A DNA stretch of 64,000 nt, from assembly GCF_021462265.1 (NCBI RefSeq), contig NZ_JAJONF010000008.1, positions 1 through 64,000 on the forward strand. Reading direction: 5' to 3'. Under the pieces are notes generated by a model, which saw nothing but the letters and a program-made list of their open reading frames with translations, was not told where the DNA came from and did not search any database. How positions within the stretch are numbered: position 1 is the first letter of the stretch; every line of letters starts with the position of its first letter. The translations under genes and the position numbers were made by a program. Below, one piece after another: positions 56,872-64,000 of the stretch. The stretch is from Streptomyces shenzhenensis (lineage in GTDB: Bacteria > Actinomycetota > Actinomycetes > Streptomycetales > Streptomycetaceae).

Positions 56872-57816
56872 CTACCCCTTCACCGCCCCGGTCAGCATGC
56901 CCTTCTTGAAGTGCTTCTGGACGAACGGGGACAGGACCGCCACCGGCAGCAGGGCCATCACCATCACCGCCATCTGCACCGCGAGCCCCGACAGTTCGCC
57001 CGTCTTGATCGCCTGCGCCAGTCCCACCGGGGCCTGCTGCTTCTGGACCAGTTGGATCATGACGTTCTGCAGGGGCATCTTGTTCTGGTCGTTGAGGTAC
57101 AGGGACGCGTTGAACCAGGCGCTCCAGTACCCGACCGCGTAGAACAGGGTGATCACGGCCAGCACCGCCCGCGACAGCGGCATGACGATCTGCCACAGGA
57201 TGCGGAAGTCGCCGGCGCCGTCGATGCGGGCGCTGTCGGTCAGTTCCTGCGAGATGCCCATGAAGAACCCGCGCAGGACGAGGATGTTGAAGACGCTCAC
57301 CGCGCTCGGCAGGATCAGGGCGAGATAGCTGTCGGTCAGGCCCAGGGACTGGACCAGCAGGTAGGTCGGGATCAGGCCGGCGCTGAAGAACATCGTCGCC
57401 ATCAGCAGCAGCAGGAACCAGCGGTGGCCTAGCGACCCGATGCGGGAGAGGCCGTACGCGCACAGCACCGACACGGTCATCGAGAACAGCGTGCCGACGA
57501 GGGTGATCAGGATGGAGATGACCGTGGCGCGGGTGACCTGGCCGCCGCTGAGGAGTTCCCGGTAGGCGACGAAGGTGATGCCCTTGGGGACCATCACCAG
57601 CCCGCCCGCCTCGTCGATGGTCCTGGCGGAGGACAGGCTGGTGACCACCACGATCCAGAGCGGGAAGAGGACACCGAGGCAGGCCAGGGTCAGCACCAGG
57701 CCCTTGCCGGCGGCGCCGGCCCTGCTCGGTTCCTCCTCCCACACCGGGCGGGGCGGCGCGGCCCACCGGGAGGACGGCCGCTTCCCTGCGGGCGGTCTGT
57801 CGACGACAGCGGTCAT
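56872..57816 (-). CDS. ABC sugar permease (MalG/LplC type)
   Basis: 314 aa from the ATG at 57816. Six membrane helices; the EAA loop for ATPase contact is ELTDSARIDGAGDFRILWQIVMPLSRAVLAVI. The C-terminal HFKKGMLTGAVKG is typical of this CUT1 subfamily. ATGA overlap with the partner permease. No ATPase gene is nearby; Streptomyces sugar importers commonly share MsiK. Confidence 0.93.
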   Translation of the reverse strand: MTAVVDRPPAGKRPSSRWAAPPRPVWEEEPSRAGAAGKGLVLTLACLGVLFPLWIVVVTSLSSARTIDEAGGLVMVPKGITFVAYRELLSGGQVTRATVISILITLVGTLFSMTVSVLCAYGLSRIGSLGHRWFLLLLMATMFFSAGLIPTYLLVQSLGLTDSYLALILPSAVSVFNILVLRGFFMGISQELTDSARIDGAGDFRILWQIVMPLSRAVLAVITLFYAVGYWSAWFNASLYLNDQNKMPLQNVMIQLVQKQQAPVGLAQAIKTGELSGLAVQMAVMVMALLPVAVLSPFVQKHFKKGMLTGAVKG

Positions 57817-58853
57817 TTCTTGTACACCCCCTGCTCGCCCATGAGATGGGCCACCTTGTTGGCGGCGAGGACCAGTCCGAGGCTGACCACGCCCTTGATG
57901 AGCCCCGCGGCGGCCGCGTAGCCGAAGTCCTGGTTGCGGACGCCGTTCCACCAGACGAAGGTGTCGAGGACTTCCGAGGCTCCCGGTCCGACGGCGTCGC
58001 GCTGGAGAAGGATCTGTTCGAAGCCGACCGTCAGCGCGTCGCCCACCCTGAGGACCAGCAGCAGCGCGATCACCGGGCGCAGGGCGGGGAGCGTGACGTG
58101 CCAGATGCGGCGCCAGCGGCCCGCGCCGTCCATGGCGGCGGCCTCGTAGAGGTCCGGGCTCACGGACGCCAGCGCCGCCAGGAAGACGATGATCCCCCAG
58201 CCCGCGTCCTTCCAGATGCCCTCCGCCGTGACCAGGAACTTGAAGGTCGACGGGTCGGTCATGATGTCGAGGCCGTCGTAGCCGTGCTGCCGCAGCACCT
58301 GTGACAGCACGCCCGCGCCGCCGAAGATCTGCTGGAAGACGGAGATGACCAGCACCCACGAGAAGAAGTGCGGCAGGTACAGGACCGCCTGGGCGATCGC
58401 CCGTACCCGGGGCCGGACCACGCTGTTGATGAGCAGCGCGAGGCCGATCGGGATCGGGAAGAACAGCACGAGTTGCAGGAAGAACAGCACCAGGGTGTTC
58501 TGCACCGCGTTCCAGAAGGCGGAGTCGGCGAAGATCTGCTGGAAGTTCTCGACGCCCACCCACGCGCTGTGCAGCATGGAGACGATGCCGTTGTCGCTGA
58601 CGTACGGGTCGTAGTCCTGGAGGGCGACGATGTTGCCGAGGATCGGCAGGTAGTTGAAGACCAGGAGCAGCAGGACCGCCGGCAGGGTCATCAGGATCAG
58701 GGCGCGGTCGCGTCTGAATCTCAGGCGCAGGCCGAGCTTCCCGGTCCGCGCCCCGCTGCCCGTTCCGGTGGCGCCGCCGGACGCCACCGGAGTCCCCTGC
58801 TTGTCGTCGTCGTCTGCCTCGGCCCTGCTGCGAGGCACCGTGCTGTGGGACAC
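57813..58853 (-). CDS. ABC sugar permease (LplB type)
   Basis: 346 aa. A charged N-terminal extension (about 45 residues) precedes six membrane helices. The coupling loop is LYEAAAMDGAGRWRRIWHVTLPALRPVIALLL. FNYLPILGNIVALQDYDPY at the start is typical of LplB-like permeases that pair with 550-aa binding proteins for oligosaccharides. Second gene of the importer operon. Confidence 0.93.
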   Translation of the reverse strand: MSHSTVPRSRAEADDDDKQGTPVASGGATGTGSGARTGKLGLRLRFRRDRALILMTLPAVLLLLVFNYLPILGNIVALQDYDPYVSDNGIVSMLHSAWVGVENFQQIFADSAFWNAVQNTLVLFFLQLVLFFPIPIGLALLINSVVRPRVRAIAQAVLYLPHFFSWVLVISVFQQIFGGAGVLSQVLRQHGYDGLDIMTDPSTFKFLVTAEGIWKDAGWGIIVFLAALASVSPDLYEAAAMDGAGRWRRIWHVTLPALRPVIALLLVLRVGDALTVGFEQILLQRDAVGPGASEVLDTFVWWNGVRNQDFGYAAAAGLIKGVVSLGLVLAANKVAHLMGEQGVYKK

Positions 58854-58880
58854 GGCCGTTCTCCTTGCCTCAGTGCCCGG

Positions 58881-60569
58881 TCAGCTCGCCGAACCGTTGT
58901 CGTCGAGCAGCTTCTGGTACCAGTCGCGCAGCTTGTCGCCGCCCCTGCTCTTCCAGTCCGAGACGGCCTGCTGCATGTCGCTGATCTTCTTGCGGCCGCG
59001 GGTGATGTCGTCCTCGAGGGTCTCGAAGTCGTCCATGAGGTTGGTGTAGCGGGTCGGCTCGGTGATCATCTGGCCGAAGAAGCTGGACTTCCTGGTGAAG
59101 GAGCCCATCCGCTGCTGCCACTCCACCTGGGCCTTGGCGACGTCGGGGAAGTCGGGGTGGGCGATGGTGGCGGCGGGGCTCGCGACCATGACGTAGGCGT
59201 TGATGACCTCGTTGTTGCCCCGGGTGGTCTTGGTGGGCACGCCGTCCTTGACGGTGTAGTGGGTGCCCTCGACGCCGTAGTTGGTGGCCATGTACTCCTT
59301 GGTGCCGTACGGCGCGGCCGTGACGTTGGCGACGGCCAGCACGTCGTGGATCACGGACTCCGACGCCTTCTTGTTGACGAAGGCGAAGATGCCGGCCGGC
59401 TGTTCGGCCCAGACCTGCGGGTTTCCGCCGTCGTGGCCGTGGACGTCCATCCCCCAGATCCTGAAGTCGGGGTTCTTGGTGGCCTGTTCGGCGGTGCGGC
59501 TCCACCACTGGCTGATGTCGTTGGGGTAGATCAGGAACTCGCCGGCGGCGAACTTGGGTCCCGGGTCCGGGGCGTTCTTGCCCAGCATGGCGTCGGGGTG
59601 CACGACCCCGGCGGCGAAGAGCTTGCGGGTCCACTCCAGCGCTTCGAGGTACTCGTCGGTCTCGATGCGGTTGATCAGCTTGCCGTCGACGAGGTTCCAG
59701 CCGAGCGGCTTCTCGCTGCCGGACAGGACGCTGAACATCTGCCAGGCCGTCCACTTCATGTCCATGCAGGCCCAGCGCTTGGCCTTGGCGTCGGTGATCT
59801 CCTTGGCCAGGGAGAGGAACTCGGCGGCCGAGCGCGGGACGTCGTAGCCCTCCTTGTCGAAGATGTCCTTGCGGTAGAGGGGCACGATGTTGGTCACGTA
59901 CGACGCCGGCATCGGCAGTCCGCGCAGCTTGCCGCCGAAGATGCAGCGCCGCCAGGCGTCGGTCGGCACGGCGGCGAGGTTCGGGTACTCCTTGACCTTG
60001 TCGCCCGACAGGTACGGGCCCAGGTCGGCGAACTTGCTGATGATGGCGGTGGGGATCTTGCCGCCCATGTTCCAGTTCGGGATGACCACGACGTCCGGGA
60101 CGTCGCTGGAGGCGAGGACCGCGCCGAGCTTCTGGTCGTAGGTGTTGCCGTCCTGGTTCTGCCACTCGACGTCGACGCCGATCATGTCGTTCATCGCGTT
60201 GTAGTACGGGTTGTCCTGCTTGGGCGGGGAGCCCCAGAACGGCGACATGATGGTGACCTTGCCGCCCTTGCCGAGCTTCTTCGGGACCGAGGTCTTCAGG
60301 GTCGCCAGGTCGAGCTTGCTGGTGAAGCCGAGCGCCGAGCCGTTCTTCGACGGGATGTCCGGGGCCACCACGTTGTTGGCGACGTAGGCCGGCAGCAGCT
60401 TCTTCGCGTCCTTGCCCGACGAGGAGCCCCCTCCCGATCCGCTGTCCGACGCCCCGCAGGCGGCGAGCAGCGGCATCCCGCCCGCCACCGCTGCGGTGGC
60501 GACTGCCGTGGAGGCGAGGAAACTTCTCCGACTCGGCCCGGAGGGGGCGGAAGCGGCGTTCGGCGTCAT
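58881..60569 (-). CDS. Oligosaccharide ABC transporter binding lipoprotein (LplA type)
   Basis: 562 aa. A Tat-like signal (SRRSFLASTAVATAAVAGGMPLLAAC) ends in a lipobox with Cys38. A Ser/Gly linker is followed by a large binding domain of the LplA group (VTIMSPFWGSPPKQDNPYYNAMNDMIGVDVEWQNQDG). The size suits longer sugars such as xyloglucan oligomers. AAGGG precedes the ATG. The gene heads the minus-strand operon and has an operator and promoter at 60713-60765. Confidence 0.92.
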   Translation of the reverse strand: MTPNAASAPSGPSRRSFLASTAVATAAVAGGMPLLAACGASDSGSGGGSSSGKDAKKLLPAYVANNVVAPDIPSKNGSALGFTSKLDLATLKTSVPKKLGKGGKVTIMSPFWGSPPKQDNPYYNAMNDMIGVDVEWQNQDGNTYDQKLGAVLASSDVPDVVVIPNWNMGGKIPTAIISKFADLGPYLSGDKVKEYPNLAAVPTDAWRRCIFGGKLRGLPMPASYVTNIVPLYRKDIFDKEGYDVPRSAAEFLSLAKEITDAKAKRWACMDMKWTAWQMFSVLSGSEKPLGWNLVDGKLINRIETDEYLEALEWTRKLFAAGVVHPDAMLGKNAPDPGPKFAAGEFLIYPNDISQWWSRTAEQATKNPDFRIWGMDVHGHDGGNPQVWAEQPAGIFAFVNKKASESVIHDVLAVANVTAAPYGTKEYMATNYGVEGTHYTVKDGVPTKTTRGNNEVINAYVMVASPAATIAHPDFPDVAKAQVEWQQRMGSFTRKSSFFGQMITEPTRYTNLMDDFETLEDDITRGRKKISDMQQAVSDWKSRGGDKLRDWYQKLLDDNGSAS

Positions 60570-60712
60570 TGCGTCAACCCTTCATGGCGCACCAGGACAC
60601 CCGGCGGTGGCCGTCGGCTGCGGTGTCTTGAGTGGAACTGGCTGAGCTGAAGCGGTGCTCCGACCCGTGCACGCGTCCCCGGGAGGAACCGGGCGGTCGG
60701 CTGTTCGACTAG

Positions 60713-60726
60713 TCGAAGCGCTTCGA
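60713..60726. promoter_or_regulatory. LacI-type operator 3 (importer operon)
   Basis: tcgaagcgcttcga, perfect 14-bp palindrome, 144 nt before the binding-protein start. It lies directly downstream of the promoter at 60737-60765, so a bound repressor would block transcription. Confidence 0.85.
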
Positions 60727-60736
60727 TGTTGCTGCG

Positions 60737-60765
60737 AGGTTAAGTGAACACCCAGGGGTGCACAA
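60737..60765 (-). promoter_or_regulatory. Promoter of the importer/hydrolase operon
   Basis: On the minus strand TTGTGC (60760-60765) and TAACCT (60737-60742) are separated by exactly 17 nt. Operator 3 begins ten bases further on. Confidence 0.6.
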
Positions 60766-60843
60766 GGGTCGCTCCCAAGATTCCTCCGAGGTGCGAGCCA
60801 TGACCTGTTCGTATGCGCCACTTGAAATATGACGGAGCGTCTC

Positions 60844-60872
60844 TTGACACCCACCCCCGTACGCAATGAGCA
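60844..60872 (+). promoter_or_regulatory. Promoter candidate of the GH3 gene
   Basis: TTGACA at 60844-60849; the -10 is less clear (TGAGCA at 60867-60872, 17 nt away). Operator 4 starts at 60873. The 352-nt divergent region holds no gene. Confidence 0.5.
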
Positions 60873-60886
60873 TCGAAGCGCTTCGA
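60873..60886. promoter_or_regulatory. LacI-type operator 4 (GH3 gene)
   Basis: tcgaagcgcttcga, identical to operator 3, 36 nt before the GH3 start. Its position inside a possible upstream extension of the GH3 frame supports the later GTG as true start. Confidence 0.85.
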
Positions 60887-60921
60887 AAGGCCTCGCCGCT
60901 CCATCGCAAGGGGAACCGCAC

Positions 60922-63771
60922 GTGACCGCAAAAACGCCGCCCGCGCCGCCTTTCCGCGATCCGCACCTGCCGTTCGCGAAGCGCATCGACGATCTGCTGG
61001 CGCGGCTCGCCCTGGACGAGAAGGTCGCCTTCCTGCACCAGTTCGCACCGCCCGTCGAGCGGCTGGGCATCGCCGCGTTCCGCACCGGCCAGGAGGCCCT
61101 GCACGGGGTGGCCTGGATGGGGCCCGCGACGGTGTTCCCGCAGGCGGTGGGGCTCGGCGCGACCTGGAACCCCGATCTGGTACGACGGGTCGGCGAGGCC
61201 GTGTCCAAGGAGGTCCGGGCCATGCGGGCCCGTGACGACCGGGTCGGCCTCAACGTCTGGGCGCCGACGGTGAACCTGTTGCGCCACCCGCTCTGGGGCC
61301 GCAACGAGGAGGGCTACTCCGAGGACCCGAAGCTCACCTCCGCCATCGCCACCGCCTACACCCGCGGCCTGCGCGGCGACCACCCGGTGTACTGGCGCAC
61401 GGCCCCCGTCCTGAAGCACTGGCTGGCCCACAACAACGAGACGGACCGGGCCGTTTCCTCCTCCTCGGTGCGCCCGCGGGTGCTGCACGAGTACGACCTG
61501 CGTGCCTTCCGGGAGACCGTGGAGGCGGGCGCGGTGGCCGGGGTGATGCCCGCGTACAACCTGGTCAACGGCCGCCCCAACCACGTCTCCCCGTACCTGC
61601 GCGAGCAGTTGCGCACCTGGACCGACGAGGAGCTGCTGGTCTGCTCGGACGCCGGCGCGCCCAGCAACCTGGTCGATCACGAGCACTACTTCGCCACGCA
61701 CGAGGAGGCCACGGCGGCCGCTCTCCTCGCCGGGGTCGACAGCTTCACCGACCACGGCACGGACAGTTCGGTCGTCGTCGCCCGGATCCGGGGCGCGCTG
61801 GCACGGGGCCTGCTGACCGAGGCCGACATCGACACGGCCGTGCACCGCCAGCTCTCGGTCCGTTTCCGCCTCGGCGAGTTCGACCCGGACGACGACCCGC
61901 ACCCGGACACCGCCGAGTTCGACACCCCGGCGCACCGGGCGCTCGCCCAGGAGGCGGCCGAGCAGGCGGTCGTCCTGCTCAAGAACGACGGCGGCCTGCT
62001 GCCGCTCGCGCCCGACGCCCGGATCGCCGTGGTCGGGCTGCTCGCCGACGAGTGCAAGCTCGACTGGTACAGCGGCACCCTGATCCACCGCTCCACCCCG
62101 CTGGAGGGCCTGTACGAGCGGTTCGGCGCCGGGCGCGTGGAGTTCACGGAGGGCGTGGACCGAATCCGGCTGAGGCTCGCGGACGGCACGTTCCTCCAGG
62201 TGCCGGCCGCCCCCGAGGCCGCCGAAGAGGTGCGCGGCGCGGCGGGCGCGCTGGATCCGGCGCTGCTCGCGGGCCGCACCGATCTGCCCCCGCTGACCAC
62301 CGGCCCCACCGGCACCGAACTCGCCCTCGCCGACTGGGGCGAGGGGGTGCTGACGCTGCGCGCCCCGGACGGCCGCTATCTCTCCGTCGCCGAGGACGGC
62401 TTCGTCCGCGCCGCCGCGGACCAGCCCGGCGGCTGGGTCGTCCAGGAGACGTTCCGCCTGGAACCCCACGAGAACGGTCACCTCCTCAGGCACCTCGGCA
62501 CGGGTCGCCATGTCTCGGTCGCCGCCGACGGCGTGCGGGTTGCCGAGGAAGCCGGGGAAAACGCCTCGGTCTTCGAACTGGTCATCGCCGAGCGGGGCGA
62601 GGACGCCGTGACCAGGGTGGCCGCCGCGGCCGACGTGGTCGTGGTGGTCGCGGGCAACGATCCGCACATCAACGGCCGCGAGACCGAGGACCGTACGACC
62701 CTGGCCCTGCCCCCGCACCAGGAACGCCTCCTGCGTGCCGCCCGCGCCGCGAACCCGGACACGGTGCTGGCGCTGGTGTCGTCGTACCCGTACGCGGTGG
62801 ACGTGGCCCGGCTGCCCGCCGTGCTCTGGACGGCCCACGGCGGCCAGGCGGCCGGCACCGCACTCGCCCGGGTGCTGGCCGGCGACGTCTCACCGGCCGG
62901 CCGCCTCCCGCAGACCTGGTACGCCTCCGACGCCGACCTGCCCGGCCTGCTCGACTACGACGTGCTGGGCGCCCGCCAGACGTACCTCCACTTCGAGGGC
63001 ACCCCGCTCTTCCCGTTCGGCCACGGCCTGTCCTACGCGTCCTTCTCCTACGCGGACCTGGCGACCGAGGTGGCGGACGGAACGCTCCGCGTCTCCTGCA
63101 CGGTCGCCAACACCGGCGACGTACCGGCGGACGAGGTGGCCCAGCTCTACACCCGGGCCGTCGAACCGTCCGCGCCGCGCCCGCGCCGCGAACTCCTCGC
63201 CCACCGCCGGCTCACCCTGCGCCCCGGCGAGCGGACCGGCCTGACCTTCGAAGTTCCCCTCTCCGCCTTCGAGTTCTGGGACGTGACGCGGGACGGCCGG
63301 CGCCTGGAGCCCGGCCCGTACGACGTGCTGGTCGGCGCGTCCTGCGAGGACGTCCGGCTGCGTACGACCGTGGTCCTCCAGGGCGAGCCGGCGGCGCCGC
63401 GGCGCGCCGCCGGACACGGCCTGGCGGCGGCAAGCTTCGACGAGCAGTCGGGCATCGCGATCGTGGACCGCACGAGAACCGAGGGCGACGCGGTCACCCC
63501 TGCGGACGGCGACCGGGGTGAACTCGTCTACCGGAGCTGCGACTTCGGCACGGGGGTCACGACGGTGACCGTGGCAGTGGCGGGTTCGGGCACGCTGGAG
63601 TTCTCCCTGGACGGCGGCCCGTCGCCGGCGGTGCTGACGCTCGCCGAGCCGACGCCGGATCGGTACACGTACACCTCACTCACCGCCGGCATCGTCGCCG
63701 AGGGCGTCCAGAACGTCCGCGTCGGACTGCGCGGCCCGCTGCGGCTCGCGCACGTCGGCTTCTCCGGCTGA
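60922..63771 (+). CDS. GH3 beta-glucosidase with beta-trefoil insert and C-terminal binding module
   Basis: 949 aa from the GTG at 60922 (AAGGGGA eight bases upstream). No signal peptide. The GH3 barrel has nucleophile Asp243 in LLVCSDAGAPSNLVDH; the second domain has the AGNDPHINGRETEDRTTLALP segment. Between them (about residues 470-545) sits a fascin/beta-trefoil-like insert (LTLRAPDGRYLSVAEDGFVRAA; LLRHLGTGRHVSVAADG). A fibronectin-like domain (LRVSCTVANTGDVPADEVAQLYTR) and a final CBM6/35-like module (YRSCDFGTGVTTVTVAVAGSGTLEFSLDGG) follow. It would release glucose from debranched oligomers. Confidence 0.92.
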   Translation: MTAKTPPAPPFRDPHLPFAKRIDDLLARLALDEKVAFLHQFAPPVERLGIAAFRTGQEALHGVAWMGPATVFPQAVGLGATWNPDLVRRVGEAVSKEVRAMRARDDRVGLNVWAPTVNLLRHPLWGRNEEGYSEDPKLTSAIATAYTRGLRGDHPVYWRTAPVLKHWLAHNNETDRAVSSSSVRPRVLHEYDLRAFRETVEAGAVAGVMPAYNLVNGRPNHVSPYLREQLRTWTDEELLVCSDAGAPSNLVDHEHYFATHEEATAAALLAGVDSFTDHGTDSSVVVARIRGALARGLLTEADIDTAVHRQLSVRFRLGEFDPDDDPHPDTAEFDTPAHRALAQEAAEQAVVLLKNDGGLLPLAPDARIAVVGLLADECKLDWYSGTLIHRSTPLEGLYERFGAGRVEFTEGVDRIRLRLADGTFLQVPAAPEAAEEVRGAAGALDPALLAGRTDLPPLTTGPTGTELALADWGEGVLTLRAPDGRYLSVAEDGFVRAAADQPGGWVVQETFRLEPHENGHLLRHLGTGRHVSVAADGVRVAEEAGENASVFELVIAERGEDAVTRVAAAADVVVVVAGNDPHINGRETEDRTTLALPPHQERLLRAARAANPDTVLALVSSYPYAVDVARLPAVLWTAHGGQAAGTALARVLAGDVSPAGRLPQTWYASDADLPGLLDYDVLGARQTYLHFEGTPLFPFGHGLSYASFSYADLATEVADGTLRVSCTVANTGDVPADEVAQLYTRAVEPSAPRPRRELLAHRRLTLRPGERTGLTFEVPLSAFEFWDVTRDGRRLEPGPYDVLVGASCEDVRLRTTVVLQGEPAAPRRAAGHGLAAASFDEQSGIAIVDRTRTEGDAVTPADGDRGELVYRSCDFGTGVTTVTVAVAGSGTLEFSLDGGPSPAVLTLAEPTPDRYTYTSLTAGIVAEGVQNVRVGLRGPLRLAHVGFSG

Positions 63772-63794
63772 GGGTCCGGAGCGGCCGGCACGAG

Positions 63795-63837
63795 GCAGGG
63801 GCCCGGCACCGGACGGCATCCGGTGCCGGGCCCCTGC
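63795..63837 (+). terminator. Terminator after the GH3 gene
   Basis: 19-bp perfect arms (63795-63813 and 63819-63837; arm gcaggggcccggcaccgga) around a five-base loop, 23 nt after the stop. Confidence 0.85.
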
Positions 63838-63864
63838 GTCAAGACAGCGCCCCTCGACCGGAGA

Positions 63865-63899
63865 ACGGCCGCGGCCCCCGCACAGCGGGCCGCGGCCGT
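63865..63899 (-). terminator. Terminator of the gene entering from the right edge
   Basis: 13-bp stem acggccgcggccc/gggccgcggccgt, 31 nt after the stop of the partial minus-strand gene. Confidence 0.75.
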
Positions 63900-63929
63900 C
63901 CCGGCGCGCTCAGACCTGTCCGTGGCAGG

Positions 63930-64000
63930 TCACAGGGCGAGGCCGGTGAGGACCAGGACGCGCTCGTAGGTGTAGTCGTCCATCGCGAACCTGACGCCCT
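63930..64000 (-). CDS. C-terminal end of an unidentified gene (cut by the window edge)
   Basis: The last 22 codons of a minus-strand gene: GVRFAMDDYTYERVLVLTGLAL then TGA. Codon third positions are almost all G or C and a terminator follows, so it is probably real. Too short to identify. Confidence 0.6.
   Translation of the reverse strand, partial: GVRFAMDDYTYERVLVLTGLAL

Noticed and set aside
60829..60921. Upstream ATG extension of the GH3 gene
   Set aside because: It would place operator 4 inside the coding region and has no ribosome-binding site; the GTG at 60922 does.

Overview
This 64 kb window is chromosomal DNA of a high-GC actinomycete, almost certainly a Streptomyces. Third codon positions are nearly all G or C, GTG and TTG starts are common, many genes overlap by ATGA or GTGA, and the housekeeping order (rnj, dapA, thyX, dapB, pnp, rpsO, ribF, truB, rbfA, infB, ylxR, nusA, rimP, proS, ispG, rseP, dxr) matches what I remember of the Streptomyces coelicolor core. 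No rRNA, tRNA, CRISPR array, transposase or integrase gene was recognised.

Layout. 1-10.9 kb: RNA decay (RNase J, PNPase, S15), lysine/diaminopimelate synthesis (DapA, DapB), flavin-dependent thymidylate synthase and an M16 peptidase. 10.8-20 kb: a DUF397 protein, a 744-nt gene-free stretch, a 1069-aa EspI-like MinD/ParA ATPase, RibF, and a 1247-aa protein joining a trypsin-like domain (nucleophile Ser replaced by Ala) to a P-loop NTPase and helical repeats. 20-27.5 kb: the translation cluster rimP-nusA-ylxR-infB-ylxP-rbfA-truB. 27.8-29.7 kb: a lipoprotein, a ferritin-like DUF4439 protein and a degenerate phosphotransferase. 29.7-33.3 kb: an array of dispersed repeats followed by a five-gene redox operon (Ser/Gly-rich membrane protein, ApbE, haem-type membrane protein, NuoF-like protein, ferredoxin). 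33.4-43.6 kb: ProS, two GNAT proteins, IspG, a divergent pair of DUF2690 proteins, RseP-type protease and Dxr. 43.7-46.2 kb: a secreted lamin-tail protein and an acyl-CoA dehydrogenase.

46.8-63.8 kb is a carbohydrate island whose enzymes fit stepwise breakdown of fucosylated galacto-xyloglucan: secreted GH12 endo-glucanase/xyloglucanase, GH95 alpha-L-fucosidase, GH42 beta-galactosidase, GH31 alpha-xylosidase and GH3 beta-glucosidase, with an ABC importer (large Tat/lipoprotein binding protein plus two permeases, no ATPase) and a LacI-family regulator. Four copies of a palindrome with core GAAGCGCTTC lie upstream of the lacI/GH31 unit, the importer operon and the GH3 gene, so the window seems to hold a whole regulon and its likely repressor.

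The two most novel points are (i) the redox operon, whose small membrane protein ends in a sequence matching the ApbE flavinylation motif although it has no FMN-binding domain, and (ii) the xyloglucan-type locus with its shared operators. Several proteins have lost key catalytic residues (protease-like Ser, kinase-like Asp), and dispersed Streptomyces repeats occur between genes and once inside a coding sequence.
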